A stretch of 64,000 nt of DNA from Chitinilyticum piscinae (GTDB taxonomy: Bacteria > Pseudomonadota > Gammaproteobacteria > Burkholderiales > Chitinibacteraceae). This document shows, piece after piece, positions 1 to 8,731 of this stretch. The stretch spans positions 310,001 through 374,000 of the forward strand of contig NZ_JADFUA010000002.1 in assembly GCF_015223195.1 (NCBI RefSeq), in the 5' to 3' direction. The notes below the pieces were generated by a model. It saw nothing but the letters and a program-made list of their open reading frames with translations. It was not told where the DNA came from and did not search any database. Numbering within the stretch: position 1 is the stretch's first letter; each line of letters opens with the position of its first letter. The translations under genes were made by a program, and so were the position numbers.

Positions 1-747
1 CTGGCCTTCCAGCTGGGGCTGGCGGGGCTGGCCGCACTGCTGCTGTGGGCGCTGAACGGCGACGCCGAGCTGTGGTTGCACGGAGTACAGCTGGGCGTGT
101 GGGGATTGCTGCTGCCGGTGTTTCTGACCATCTGCCACCGCATGCTGCCGTTTTTCAGCGGCAATGTGCTGCAACCCTACCTGCCGTGGCGTCCAGACTG
201 GCTCTTGTATACCTGGGTGGGGTGTTGCTTGCTAGATCTTTTCCTTGAATGGCTGCAGCTCAATACCCTGATTATTGATCTGCCATTTGCTGCCTTACTG
301 CTGTACACCTCCTGGCGCTGGCAGCTGCGGCGTGCGTTCGCGGTGAAGCTGCTGGTGATGTTGCACGCGGCCTTTGCCTGGGCCGGACTCGCACTGCTGC
401 TCTTCAGCATCAGCGAACTGCTGGGGCTGGCCGGGCGTGCGGGGCTGGGGCTGGCGCCGCTGCATGCCCTGACGCTGGGCTTTTTCTGCACCATGCTGCT
501 GGGTTTTGTCACCCGGGTGACGCTGGGGCATTCGGGGCGGCCACTGATTGCGGGCGGGCTGGCATGGACTTGCTACTGGCTGATGCATGGGGTGGCGCTG
601 ACCCGGGTCGTGGGCGAGATCGTGCCGGTATTCGGCCACTATGGCTATCTGCTGGCGATGGGCATGGCGCTCGTGGCGCTGGCGCTATGGGGGCGCGTCT
701 ACCTGCCGATGTACTGGCAGGCCCGCATAGATGGGCAGGCCGACTAG
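1..747 (+). CDS. nnrS: NnrS family membrane protein (5' end cut by window)
   Basis: This is the C-terminal 248 residues of a polytopic membrane protein; the reading frame is open to base 1, so the start lies outside the window. Several hydrophobic segments follow one another, and the stretch TRVTLGHSGRPL (about nt 507-545) is the signature of NnrS, a heme- and copper-containing inner-membrane protein linked to nitric oxide stress and denitrification. It lies about 4 kb from nirBD, which fits a nitrogen-oxide theme. Its stop codon overlaps that of the convergent antiporter gene (the shared bases read CTAG). Family assignment is firm; the molecular role of NnrS is only partly known. Confidence 0.85.
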   Translation: MAFQLGLAGLAALLLWALNGDAELWLHGVQLGVWGLLLPVFLTICHRMLPFFSGNVLQPYLPWRPDWLLYTWVGCCLLDLFLEWLQLNTLIIDLPFAALLLYTSWRWQLRRAFAVKLLVMLHAAFAWAGLALLLFSISELLGLAGRAGLGLAPLHALTLGFFCTMLLGFVTRVTLGHSGRPLIAGGLAWTCYWLMHGVALTRVVGEIVPVFGHYGYLLAMGMALVALALWGRVYLPMYWQARIDGQAD

Positions 748-2489
748 CGCTGGCTGCCGGTTTCGCTGGCGCTGCCTGCAGGCAGCTTGAGCCCCACGCT
801 TGTGATCTGCCCCTGCTCGATGGCGTGTACAGTGAGCCATACGCGCCCCAGCGCAATCTGATCGCCGACCACCGCCGGGCGATGCAGTGCGTGCCGGATC
901 CACTCAGCCAATGTCTGGTCTTCGGGGCCGGGCAGGCTGCAGCCACAGAACAGCGACACCTCGCCGAGTTCCGCATCACCATGCAGATAGAATTCGCCAA
1001 AGAACCGGGTCGCCGGCAGCGTGGCTTCGCTGTGGGACGCGGCAAAATGGTCGCCCAGCTCGGCCATGTCGGCGTCCGCCGCGGCCAGCAGTACCAGATC
1101 GCCGGGGCGAAAGCGCAGTCCCGCTTCACGATGCAGCAGCATGCCCTGGCGCCAGACCCCCAGCACCTCGACCACCCCGTGCCTGATTGGCAGCTCGGTA
1201 CTGGCGACATCGACCACATCGGCATGTTCTGCGACCCGGTATTGCAGCAACTGCCAGTCCTGCGTATCGGCGTCATGCAGGCCATGCTGCGAGAGTGGAT
1301 CAGGATAGCCGGGGATGTCCACTTTCAGTTTGCGCGCCAGCCAGCCCAGCGTGCTGCCCTGAATGAGCAGCGAGCAGACCACCACGGCCAGCGCCGCATC
1401 GAACATCAGCAGGGCATGATCAAGCCCTGCCAGCAGCGGGAACACCGCCAGAACGATGGGCACCGCACCGCGCAGCCCCACCCAGCTGATGAAGACCATT
1501 TCCCGCCAGCGAAAGCGCAGCCAGGGCAGGCACAGCATCACGCTGAGCGGGCGGGCCACCAGCATCAGGAACAGCGCAATCGGCAACAGCAGCGGCAGCT
1601 CGGGCAACAGACGCGACGGCGTGGACAGCAGCCCCAACAAGAGAAACATGCTGGCCTGAGCCAGCCAGGCCATACCGTCCAGCACATGCAAATTGTGATC
1701 GCGCGCCTGCATGGGGCGGTTGCCGATCAGCATGCCGGCGCAATACACCGCCAGAAAACCGCTTCCGCCCAGCTTGGCCGTGGCCCCGAACAGTGCCAGT
1801 GCACTGCCCAGCAGCAGCAGCGGATGCAGGCTTTCCGGCAGGAGCAGGCGGCGCGTCAAGCGCCAGATCAGCCAGCCTCCGGCGACACCCGCCAGCAGGC
1901 CGATGCCGAACTGGCGGATGAACTCCATCACCATCATCCCGACGGTCACTGCACCGCTTTGCACCATGGCAATCAGCATGATGACCAGGAAAATCGCCAT
2001 CGGATCATTCATGCCCGATTCGATTTCCAGTGTCGCGCCAACCCGTTCGTTGAGCCGGATGCCGGAGCTGCGCAGCAGGGCAAACACTGCTGCCGCATCG
2101 GTTGAACCGACAATCGAGCCGATCAGAAAACCATACAGCAGTGGCAATTGCAGAATCCACGCGGCAAATCCGCCGGTAATCCCTGCCGTCAGTGCTACCC
2201 CCAGTGTTGCCAGCAGCAGTGCCGGCCTCAGTGCCACGCGGAAGGTGGCAATCTTGGTGCGCAAGCCGCCATCAAACAGAATGACCGCCAGCGCCAGATT
2301 GCCGACGGTAAACGAGAGATCGAAATCGTTGAAAATCAGCCCGCCGGGACCGCTGTCGCCGGCAAGCATGCCCACACCCAGAAATACCAGCAGCAGCGGC
2401 ATCCCCAGCCGCTTGGTCAGCGAGGTTGCCACCATCGCGGTCAGCAGCAGCGCACCGAACAAGAGGGCCAGGGTATTCACATCAGTCAT
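744..2489 (-). CDS. nhaP2: potassium/proton antiporter, CPA1 family (NhaP2/CvrA type)
   Basis: The 581-residue protein matches the length of E. coli CvrA/NhaP2. The N-terminal 390 residues or so are a run of hydrophobic helices with the Na+/H+ exchanger pattern (GVGMLAGDSGPGG near residue 40, and a conserved SSGIRLNERVGATLEIESG stretch before ND near residue 150). The C-terminal 190 residues are soluble and resemble TrkA-C plus a CorC/HlyC-like regulatory domain (RHGVVEVLGVWRQGMLL; FRPGDLVLLAAADADMAELG). The expected role is K+ efflux in exchange for protons at the inner membrane, for pH and turgor control. It stands alone and is convergent with nnrS. The N-terminus MTDVNTLALLFGALLL begins directly with a membrane helix, so the start is plausible. 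Confidence 0.87.
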   Translation of the reverse strand: MTDVNTLALLFGALLLTAMVATSLTKRLGMPLLLVFLGVGMLAGDSGPGGLIFNDFDLSFTVGNLALAVILFDGGLRTKIATFRVALRPALLLATLGVALTAGITGGFAAWILQLPLLYGFLIGSIVGSTDAAAVFALLRSSGIRLNERVGATLEIESGMNDPMAIFLVIMLIAMVQSGAVTVGMMVMEFIRQFGIGLLAGVAGGWLIWRLTRRLLLPESLHPLLLLGSALALFGATAKLGGSGFLAVYCAGMLIGNRPMQARDHNLHVLDGMAWLAQASMFLLLGLLSTPSRLLPELPLLLPIALFLMLVARPLSVMLCLPWLRFRWREMVFISWVGLRGAVPIVLAVFPLLAGLDHALLMFDAALAVVVCSLLIQGSTLGWLARKLKVDIPGYPDPLSQHGLHDADTQDWQLLQYRVAEHADVVDVASTELPIRHGVVEVLGVWRQGMLLHREAGLRFRPGDLVLLAAADADMAELGDHFAASHSEATLPATRFFGEFYLHGDAELGEVSLFCGCSLPGPEDQTLAEWIRHALHRPAVVGDQIALGRVWLTVHAIEQGQITSVGLKLPAGSASETGSQR

Positions 2490-2900
2490 GTGCGCACTCC
2501 TTGTGCGGTGCAGGGCAAGGGGAAGGACATGTAGCCATGCCCAGTCGTCTGGACAACCAGAGTGGTAGAAGAGTTTCGCAGGTTCAGGGGATCATCTATG
2601 GCTTCTTGGGGGTTACCTATACGATTTGTTGTACCCGAAGGCAGCAATTTCTAAAGCTGTGCTGAGGGGACTGACTGGGTTATATCCCGCTGGCTGAGAT
2701 GGGTTGAATTCAGCCGTTGTTTTATTGGTTTGTACCGAGATGATCTGGTTGATAACACTCGCATGCGGCCGGCTCCGGCTGCGGGTGGGCGACTTTTCGG
2801 GTAACGAACAGATGTCCAGGGGGCGTGGCATCTTTGGACCGGATAGCAGTGCGTGTTAGCGGATTTGCTTGCATGCTGCAAGCCTTAATGAGCTTCACGT
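2490..2900. other. intergenic region without a gene
   Basis: About 410 bases between the divergent antiporter and TetR genes. I see no reading frame with coding character. One small perfect inverted repeat, GCTTGCA-TGC-TGCAAGC at 2867-2883, lies just upstream of the TetR promoter; it has no T-run and may be a protein-binding site. The antiporter promoter must lie in the left part, but I cannot place it with confidence. Confidence 0.5.
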
Positions 2901-2945
2901 TTGCAAGAGGCTACCAACTGTGTGATGATTAGTAGATCGACTAAT
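2901..2945 (+). promoter_or_regulatory. promoter and probable TetR operator
   Basis: TTGCAA (2901-2906), a 17-base spacer and GATGAT (2924-2929) form a reasonable sigma-70 promoter. The -10 region and predicted transcription start are covered by the near-perfect inverted repeat ATTAGTA-GATC-GACTAAT (2928-2945), which has one mismatched pair. Such a site fits autorepression by the TetR protein that begins 13 bases downstream. The operator function is inferred. Confidence 0.5.
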
Positions 2946-2958
2946 TAATCTATTAATT

Positions 2959-3561
2959 ATGCGCCCCATCAATCCTGAACGGCAAGCCGAACGTCGCCAG
3001 CACATCCTGGCTGCCGCGCTGCGCTGCTTTGCGCAGAAGGGCTTTCACAAGACGCGCACGGCGGATATTTGCGCCGAGGCCGGCATGAGCCCCGGCAACC
3101 TGTTTCATTATTTTGCCAGCAAGGAGGCCCTGATCATTGCCCTGGTCGAGGCTGATCAGGCCGAAGTCTGTGCGCGCTTTGCCAGGGCAACGCAAGCCGA
3201 GCAGGGTTGGCAAGCGCTGCTGGCTTTACTGGACCACCACCTGGGCCTGTGTGCCGAACCTGTCTACGTCCAGTTGACACTGGACGTGATCGGGGAGGCC
3301 GTACGCAATCCAGCCTTGATGGCCTGCGTACAGCGCAGCGAAGCCGAGCGGCGCGAATGTCTGGCACGCCTGTTCGAACGTCATGCGCAGACGGGCGATT
3401 TCCAGCTCAGCAGCCCGCCCGGCCAGGTCGCGGACTGGTTTCTGCTGCTGCTCGACGGCGTGCTTGGACGCGCGATGGTGGAAGCAGATTTTGTCCCGGC
3501 GCGCTATCGCGCTGATTTGCTGGCCGCGCTGCAGTTGCAGGTGCGGCCACTCACTTCTTGA
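2959..3561 (+). CDS. TetR/AcrR family transcriptional regulator
   Basis: The protein has 200 residues. Residues 8-55 form a typical TetR helix-turn-helix (ERRQHILAAALRCFAQKGF, then TRTADICAEAGMSPGNLFHYFASKEAL). The rest is the helical ligand-binding and dimerisation domain, which does not reveal the inducer. The sequence just before the ATG is pure A/T with no Shine-Dalgarno, and the predicted transcript would have a leader of only about 22 bases, so translation may be leaderless-like. The next gene, a DUF418 membrane protein, starts 17 bases after the stop and is the obvious regulatory target. Confidence 0.88.
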   Translation: MRPINPERQAERRQHILAAALRCFAQKGFHKTRTADICAEAGMSPGNLFHYFASKEALIIALVEADQAEVCARFARATQAEQGWQALLALLDHHLGLCAEPVYVQLTLDVIGEAVRNPALMACVQRSEAERRECLARLFERHAQTGDFQLSSPPGQVADWFLLLLDGVLGRAMVEADFVPARYRADLLAALQLQVRPLTS

Positions 3562-3578
3562 TTCGGGAAACAACCCGC

Positions 3579-4772
3579 ATGAACAAAACGACTTCAGTCC
3601 GGGAAAACCATGTTGATGCGCTGCGAGGCTTCGCTTTGCTCGGCATCGTCATTGTCAATAGCGGTGCAATGGCATCGGCCTGGTACGGCAGTGGCGCAAT
3701 GGCTCCGGCTTTTTCCGCTCCGCTGGATCAATGGGTGCGCGGGCTGATTGCTGCCCTGTTTGAAACCAAGTTCTACCTGCTGTTTTCCTTCCTGTTCGGC
3801 TACAGTTTCACCCTGCAAATGGCGTCCGCCGCGCGTGAGGGGGCCGATTTCATGCCCCGTTTCCTGCGCCGCCTGGCCGGGCTTGCGATATTCGGCCTTG
3901 TGCACGCCGTGTTCTTGTTTCAGGGCGATATTCTGTTTACCTACTCCCTGCTCGGTGCTGCGCTGCTCTGCCTGCGCGGCATAGCGCCCCGTACTGCGCT
4001 GAAGCTCGCTCTGGGCTTGTGGCTGTTTACCATGCTGGCCTGGGCCGCGCTTGCCGCACTGAGCAGCCTGGCCCCGCAAACGATGGATGTCGCCGCCCTC
4101 AATGCTCAGGCAAGCGCCGCCACCGCAGCCTATCAGGGGAGCCCGCAGGCCGTGATCGGGCAACACGTGCGCGACATCGAACAGGGCATCGCGCTGGTGT
4201 TGCTGCTGATACAGGCACCTTGCGCCTTTGCCTGCTTCCTGCTGGGTTTCGCGGCTGGCCAGTCCGGCTTTCTGAATCGTCTTGCAGCTGATCCGCTTCG
4301 TCTGTGCAGGGCGTTCTTCCGGATGCTCGTCCCGGGTTTGCTGGGAGCGCTGGCTTATGTGTACCTGGAGCGCCAGGCGACTACAGAGCATCAAGCCTTG
4401 TTTGCCTTGGCCATTGACCTCGCGACAGCACCCTTTCTCAGTGCCGCATGGGCGCTGGCTTTGCTGTGGAGTTTTCACACGGCCCGCGGCGCCCGCCTGG
4501 AAGCGGCGCTGGCACCTGCCGGCCGCCATGCCTTGACGCACTACCTCGGACAATCCCTGATCGGCGCGCTGATTTTTACCGGCTGGGGGGCGGGCCAGAT
4601 CGGTCTCTGGTCACCGCTGGCCATCCTGGCCTTGGCTGGGGCTGTCTGGTTGCTGCAGGTCGTTCTGTCCAGGTTCTGGGTTTCTCGCTTCGCCTATGGC
4701 CCTGCGGAGTGGTTGCTGCGCTCGCTGACCCTTTGGCGCAGGCCGCGCTGGCGACTGCAAGCGGCAAGCTGA
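3579..4772 (+). CDS. DUF418 family membrane protein (YeiB-like)
   Basis: The predicted protein of about 397 residues has an N-terminal signature of the family (RVENHVDALRGFALLGI-like, here ENHVDALRGFALLGIVIVNS), about eight to ten hydrophobic helices, and the DUF418 C-terminal block ending in a PAEWLLRSLT motif. Members are inner-membrane proteins of unknown biochemical role, sometimes likened to acyltransferases. A TTG at 3558 would overlap the TetR stop, but the ATG at 3579, preceded by CGGGAAA, fits the family start better. It is probably cotranscribed with and controlled by the upstream TetR gene. Confidence 0.82.
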   Translation: MNKTTSVRENHVDALRGFALLGIVIVNSGAMASAWYGSGAMAPAFSAPLDQWVRGLIAALFETKFYLLFSFLFGYSFTLQMASAAREGADFMPRFLRRLAGLAIFGLVHAVFLFQGDILFTYSLLGAALLCLRGIAPRTALKLALGLWLFTMLAWAALAALSSLAPQTMDVAALNAQASAATAAYQGSPQAVIGQHVRDIEQGIALVLLLIQAPCAFACFLLGFAAGQSGFLNRLAADPLRLCRAFFRMLVPGLLGALAYVYLERQATTEHQALFALAIDLATAPFLSAAWALALLWSFHTARGARLEAALAPAGRHALTHYLGQSLIGALIFTGWGAGQIGLWSPLAILALAGAVWLLQVVLSRFWVSRFAYGPAEWLLRSLTLWRRPRWRLQAAS

Positions 4773-4934
4773 GACAGCGGCTCCGGCATACCCGCTAACC
4801 GGTGTGCCTGCGGCCACCGGAAAGACTCCATGCGGGATGCAGGCGAGCACAAAGCCGATGGCTGCTGGATGGCGGCAAACTGCGCTTACCCATGCACTGG
4901 CTCAATGGAGCATCTTCACCATTGCCCATGCGCA

Positions 4935-5255
4935 TCAGTTCTGGACTTCGATACGCCCGTCGCTGACCCGCACGGCATAGCTCGCCACCGAGTAATCGCG
5001 GTTTTCCAGGCACAGGCCGTCGCGCAGGCGAAAGCGCTGTTTTTTCAGCGGGCTGGCCACCCACAGCTCGCCCTGATGCTCGCAGATCAGCCCGCGCGAG
5101 AGCACGCTGGCCTCGGCAAACGGGTCGATGTTGGCGATGGCGTAGACGGTGTCATCCGCATGCGGGCGGAAGATGGCGATCTGTGCATCGCCCACCAGCG
5201 CACACACGCCAGTGCCGGGGACGATGGCCTTGAGTTCACACACGGTGGTCCACAT
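4935..5255 (-). CDS. nirD: NADH-dependent nitrite reductase small subunit
   Basis: The protein has 106 residues (MWTTVCELKAIVPGTGVCAL to SDGRIEVQN) with the Rieske-like fold of NirD. It lacks the Cys-x-His / Cys-x2-His ligands of true Rieske proteins, as is usual for the cytoplasmic NirBD enzyme. It partners NirB to reduce nitrite to ammonium with NADH. The start is fixed by context: the nirB stop and the nirD start share one base (TAATG), a coupling arrangement. A longer open frame reaching to 5750 is the antisense or shifted reading of nirB and is not part of the gene. Confidence 0.93.
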   Translation of the reverse strand: MWTTVCELKAIVPGTGVCALVGDAQIAIFRPHADDTVYAIANIDPFAEASVLSRGLICEHQGELWVASPLKKQRFRLRDGLCLENRDYSVASYAVRVSDGRIEVQN

Positions 5256-7804
5256 TACACGGTCTCCACGGGTTTGATCGGGATGATCTTGCGTTCTGCC
5301 GGGCTGGCCGGGCGGTGCTGAGCGCGTGCCGGAACAAACTGCACATTCGGGTCGTGCGCGGGACTGTTGATGAAGTGGGCAAAGCGGGCGTGCTGGCTTG
5401 TGTCTTCGACGGTCGCTTTCCACTCGCATTCGTACTTGGCGCGGACTTCGGCCATGTCGGCTTCCAGTTGTGCCCCCAGCTCGAGCCTGTCGTCCACGAT
5501 CACTTCGCGCAGGTAGTCGATGCCGCCGTCGAGGCTTTCCAGCCAGGTCGCGGTACGCTGCAGCTTGTCGGCGGTGGTGGCATAGAACATCAGGAAGCGG
5601 TCGAGATAGCGCAGCAGCGTGTCGTGGTCGAGATCGCTTGCCAGCAGGTCGGCGTGGCGCGGTTTCATGCCGCCGTTGCCGCCGACAAACAGGTTCCAGC
5701 CGGCGTCGGTGGCAATGATGCCGACGTCCTTGCCCTGGGCTTCGGCACATTCGCGGGTGCAGCCGGATACGCCGAATTTCATCTTGTGCGGTGTGCGGAT
5801 GCCCTTGTAGCGGTGCTCCAGCTCGACGCCCAGGCCAACGCTATCCTGCACGCCAAAGCGGCACCAGGTACTGCCGACGCAGGTTTTCACCATGCGCAGC
5901 GACTTGCCGTAGGCCTGTCCGGTTTCAAAGCCGGCGTCGATCAGCCGGCGCCAGATTTCCGGCAGGTCGCCCTTGTGTGCGCCAAACAGACCAATGCGCT
6001 GTGCGCCGGTGATCTTGGTATACAGCTGGAAGTCTTTCGCTACCTGGGCTACTGCCAGTAACCCCTCGGGGGTAACCTCACCGCCGGCCATGCGCGGAAT
6101 CACCGAGTAAGTGCCGTCCTTCTGCATGTTGCCGAGGAACACGTCGTTGGTGTCCTGCAGCGGGGTGTGCTCGGGCTTGAGGATATAGTCGTTGTGTACC
6201 GTCGCCAGAATCGACCCCACCGTCGGCTTGCACACCTCGCAGCCATAGCCGTGGCCGTGTTTCGCAATCACTTCGCCGAATGTCTTCAGGCCGCCGACTT
6301 TCACCAGGTGGAACAGCTCCTGGCGTGAGTGCGGGAAGTGCTCGCACAGGTGATTTTTCACCTCGATGCCCTGCTTGGCCAGCTCGGCATTGAGCACCTG
6401 GGCAATCAGTGGCACGCAGCCGCCGCAGCCGGTGCCGGCACCGGTTTCCGCCTTGATTGCGGCCACCGTATGGCAGCCGGCGGCAACCGCGTCGGCAATG
6501 CGCTGTTTGCTCACGTCAAAACAGGAGCAGATTACGGCCGAAGCGGGCAGGGCATCGACGCCCATCGCCGGCTTGGCGCCGGCGTAGGCCGGCAGGATCA
6601 GCGTATCCGGGTGTTCGGGCACCGGCAGATCGTTGAGCTTCATCTGCAGCAGTTGGCCGTAGTCGTCCACATCGCCGACCAGCACCGCGCCGATCAGTTT
6701 CGTGCCATCGGGCGAGACGACGATTTTCTTGTAGATGCCCGCCTGATCGTCCTGGAAGATGTAGTTGCGGCTGCCCGGCGTTCTGCCGTGCGCGTCGCCG
6801 ATACTGCCGACCGATACGCCCAGCAGTTTCAGCTTGGCGCTCATGTCCGCGCCGGTGAAGTTCAATTCCTTGCGGCCCAGCAGGTGGTCGGCGGCGACCT
6901 GCGCCATCTTGTAGCCCGGCGCCACCAGGCCGAAATACTGGCCGTGCCACGACGCGCATTCACCAATCGCGTAGATGTCCGGATTGCTGGTCACGCACTG
7001 GTCGTTGATGACAATGCCGCCACGCTCGGAGACAAACAGCCCGCTGTAGCGCGCCAGCGTGTCCTGCGGCCGGATGCCGGTGGAAAAGACGATCACATCG
7101 GTATCCAGCGTGCTGCCGTCGGCAAAGTTCAGCCGGTGCAGGCCGGTGCGCCCGCCGTGCATGGCGATGTTCACCGTATTGCGGCTGGTGTGTACCGATA
7201 CACCCAGCGAATTGATCTTGCGGCGCAGCATCTCGCCGCCCATGCGATCCAGCTGCTCGGCCATCAGCACCGGCGCATATTCAACCACGTGGGTATCCAG
7301 CCCCAGCGCCTTCAGCGCGCCGGCGGCTTCCAGCCCCAGCAGGCCACCGCCGATCACCACACCGCTCTTGCCCTGCTTGGCGGCGGATTCGATGGCGTTC
7401 AGGTCTTCGATGGTGCGGTAAACAAAACACTCGTGGTGCGCGCTGCCGGCAATCGGCGGCACCCACGGATACGAGCCGGTGGCCATCACCAGCTTGTCAT
7501 ACGGCAGGATCTTGCCCTTGTTCGAGTGCACCTGTTTTTGCGCGGTATCGATCTGCTTGACCGCCTCGCCGACCAGAACAGAAATGCCGTACTTCTCGAA
7601 AAAGCCGGGCTTGACCAGCGACAAGTCTTCGTCGGTGTGGTGCGAGAAATAGGAGGACAGGTGCACGCGGTCGTAGGCGACGCGTGGCTCGGCACAGAAG
7701 ACGGTAATGTCGAAGGCGGCCGGGTTGCCTTTCTCGCACAGCTCCTCGAGAAAACGCTGGCCGACCATGCCGTTGCCGACGACGATAAGGCGGGTTTTTG
7801 CCAT
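5255..7804 (-). CDS. nirB: NADH-dependent nitrite reductase large subunit
   Basis: The 849-residue protein is essentially the length of E. coli NirB (847). In order it has an FAD/NADH oxidoreductase domain (VVGNGMVGQRF at the N-terminus; second dinucleotide fold VIGGGLLGLEAAGALKALG), two BFD-like [2Fe-2S] segments (CSCFDVSKQRI with GAGTGCGGC; a second with YGCEVCKP), and the ferredoxin-type sulfite/nitrite reductase module with siroheme/[4Fe-4S] cysteines CVGSTWC and GCTRECAEAQ. It catalyses nitrite to ammonium in the cytoplasm. The ATG at 7804 has GGAG seven bases upstream, so I prefer it over the ATG at 7831. It forms an operon with nirD. Confidence 0.95.
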   Translation of the reverse strand: MAKTRLIVVGNGMVGQRFLEELCEKGNPAAFDITVFCAEPRVAYDRVHLSSYFSHHTDEDLSLVKPGFFEKYGISVLVGEAVKQIDTAQKQVHSNKGKILPYDKLVMATGSYPWVPPIAGSAHHECFVYRTIEDLNAIESAAKQGKSGVVIGGGLLGLEAAGALKALGLDTHVVEYAPVLMAEQLDRMGGEMLRRKINSLGVSVHTSRNTVNIAMHGGRTGLHRLNFADGSTLDTDVIVFSTGIRPQDTLARYSGLFVSERGGIVINDQCVTSNPDIYAIGECASWHGQYFGLVAPGYKMAQVAADHLLGRKELNFTGADMSAKLKLLGVSVGSIGDAHGRTPGSRNYIFQDDQAGIYKKIVVSPDGTKLIGAVLVGDVDDYGQLLQMKLNDLPVPEHPDTLILPAYAGAKPAMGVDALPASAVICSCFDVSKQRIADAVAAGCHTVAAIKAETGAGTGCGGCVPLIAQVLNAELAKQGIEVKNHLCEHFPHSRQELFHLVKVGGLKTFGEVIAKHGHGYGCEVCKPTVGSILATVHNDYILKPEHTPLQDTNDVFLGNMQKDGTYSVIPRMAGGEVTPEGLLAVAQVAKDFQLYTKITGAQRIGLFGAHKGDLPEIWRRLIDAGFETGQAYGKSLRMVKTCVGSTWCRFGVQDSVGLGVELEHRYKGIRTPHKMKFGVSGCTRECAEAQGKDVGIIATDAGWNLFVGGNGGMKPRHADLLASDLDHDTLLRYLDRFLMFYATTADKLQRTATWLESLDGGIDYLREVIVDDRLELGAQLEADMAEVRAKYECEWKATVEDTSQHARFAHFINSPAHDPNVQFVPARAQHRPASPAERKIIPIKPVETV

Positions 7805-7848
7805 GCTGCAGCTCCGCGATGTGAACGCCAAAATAAAAGAATGAACCC

Positions 7849-7889
7849 ATCTTAAAGCCGCGCAGGCGCAGAAAATTGATGCAGACTAA
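7849..7889 (-). promoter_or_regulatory. FNR-like site and -10 box of the nirBD promoter
   Basis: Read leftward, TTAGT-CTGC-ATCAA (7889-7876) has one perfect FNR half-site (ATCAA) and one imperfect half (3 of 5). A -10-like TAAGAT lies at 7854-7849. The distance from the site centre to the -10 centre is about 31 bases, close to the 32 expected for a class II FNR promoter, and the -10 is about 45 bases before the nirB ATG. This supports oxygen-controlled expression, but the weak half-site keeps it tentative. Confidence 0.45.
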
Positions 7890-8296
7890 GATTGGCCCGC
7901 CACCCCTGCTACGGGTCTAGTCATTTGGAACTAGAGAGCGATTGCCGTCTCCGCCGGGCGGGCTAGGGTGAGCTTGTCGGTATTGGGGAATGGCTGTGGA
8001 CGGGTATGCGTCTGTAGCAATCAATAGAATTGATCTGCAGGCAGATGGGGTGATGTGTATCTGCCTTGGCCAAGTGTCGCCCTGCAGACAGCCGATGCGA
8101 TAATGAGGCATCCGGCCTGAATGGGCTCTGGTGAGAGGAGGCACGCTGCTGCGGCAAATACCGCAGTTGTTGAGCCATAGCGCGGCCAGTATTGACCTGA
8201 GATTCGGAGAAACGCAGTGGCTTTTGGGCCACCATTTTCCACCGTTTTCGCCTATAATCGCGCCTTTTTCGGCCTTTTCGCCCATTCTTACGCATC
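7890..8296. other. intergenic region between nirB and a small HTH-like gene
   Basis: About 400 bases without a convincing gene. An 18-base interrupted inverted repeat with arms CTAGT and ACTAG lies at 7917-7934 upstream of the nirB FNR-like site. At the right end a perfect -10 hexamer TATAAT (8253-8258) precedes the rightward gene at 8297; no good -35 is visible. The leader that follows is rich in TTTTCG and has no Shine-Dalgarno. Confidence 0.5.
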
Positions 8297-8599
8297 ATGA
8301 ATCATCGCCAGCAGAAACTGAAACGCCTCGCCCTGTCCATGCAATCCCGTGGCAGCAAGCCCCTTGCCGCTTCGGTGGTGGTTGCCAAGCCTGTCCTCCA
8401 GCCGGCCGTAAAGGTCGAGGCGATTGTCGCCAGTGCCGGGGCCCGCGTGACGACCAGCAAGGATTACGCCGAAGCTGAGGGTATCAGCGTGTCCACCGCG
8501 CGCAGCCGACTGGAAAAACTGGTAGCCGCCGGCGAAGCCAGCCGTGCCGACGTGGTGCGCGATGGTGTGCGCTGCATCGAGTACACCCTGCTGGGCTGA
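8297..8599 (+). CDS. small protein with a winged-helix-like C-terminal half
   Basis: The 100-residue protein begins with a basic, low-complexity segment (MNHRQQKLKRLALSMQSRGS) and then an Ala/Val-rich linker. From about residue 52 it looks like a winged helix-turn-helix: TTSKDYAEAEGISVSTARSR followed by LEKLVAAGEASRADVVRDG and a final beta strand CIEYTLLG. It has its own TATAAT box and is followed by a strong terminator, so it is a monocistronic unit. It may be a small DNA-binding protein; I do not recognise a named family. No Shine-Dalgarno precedes the ATG. Confidence 0.65.
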   Translation: MNHRQQKLKRLALSMQSRGSKPLAASVVVAKPVLQPAVKVEAIVASAGARVTTSKDYAEAEGISVSTARSRLEKLVAAGEASRADVVRDGVRCIEYTLLG

Positions 8600-8621
8600 T
8601 TCTGTCCCGCCGCAGCCACAG

Positions 8622-8646
8622 ACCGCCTCATGGGGCGGTTTTTTTG
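8622..8646 (+). terminator. rho-independent terminator
   Basis: The stem ACCGCC/GGCGGT with a TCATGG loop is followed by a run of seven or more T, about 20 bases after the stop of the small HTH-like gene. Confidence 0.85.
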
Positions 8647-8731
8647 TGCCGCTTGCGGTTGCTGGCTGGCAAAGCGGCGCGTGTTGAGCCATTACTTGAA
8701 GTGGGTTGGCATGGGATGGGGTGCGTTCACG

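Noticed and set aside
564-2105. 513-codon open frame opposite the antiporter gene
   Set aside because: Gln/His/Arg-rich shadow of the antiporter gene, no ribosome binding site, no known motif.
5256-5750. N-terminal extension of nirD
   Set aside because: The frame is open by chance inside nirB; NirD motifs begin at 5255 and the TAATG coupling gives the start.
6329-7855. 508-codon open frame on the plus strand opposite nirB
   Set aside because: It is antisense to a gene with complete NirB motifs; its composition is that of a high-G+C shadow frame with no family resemblance.
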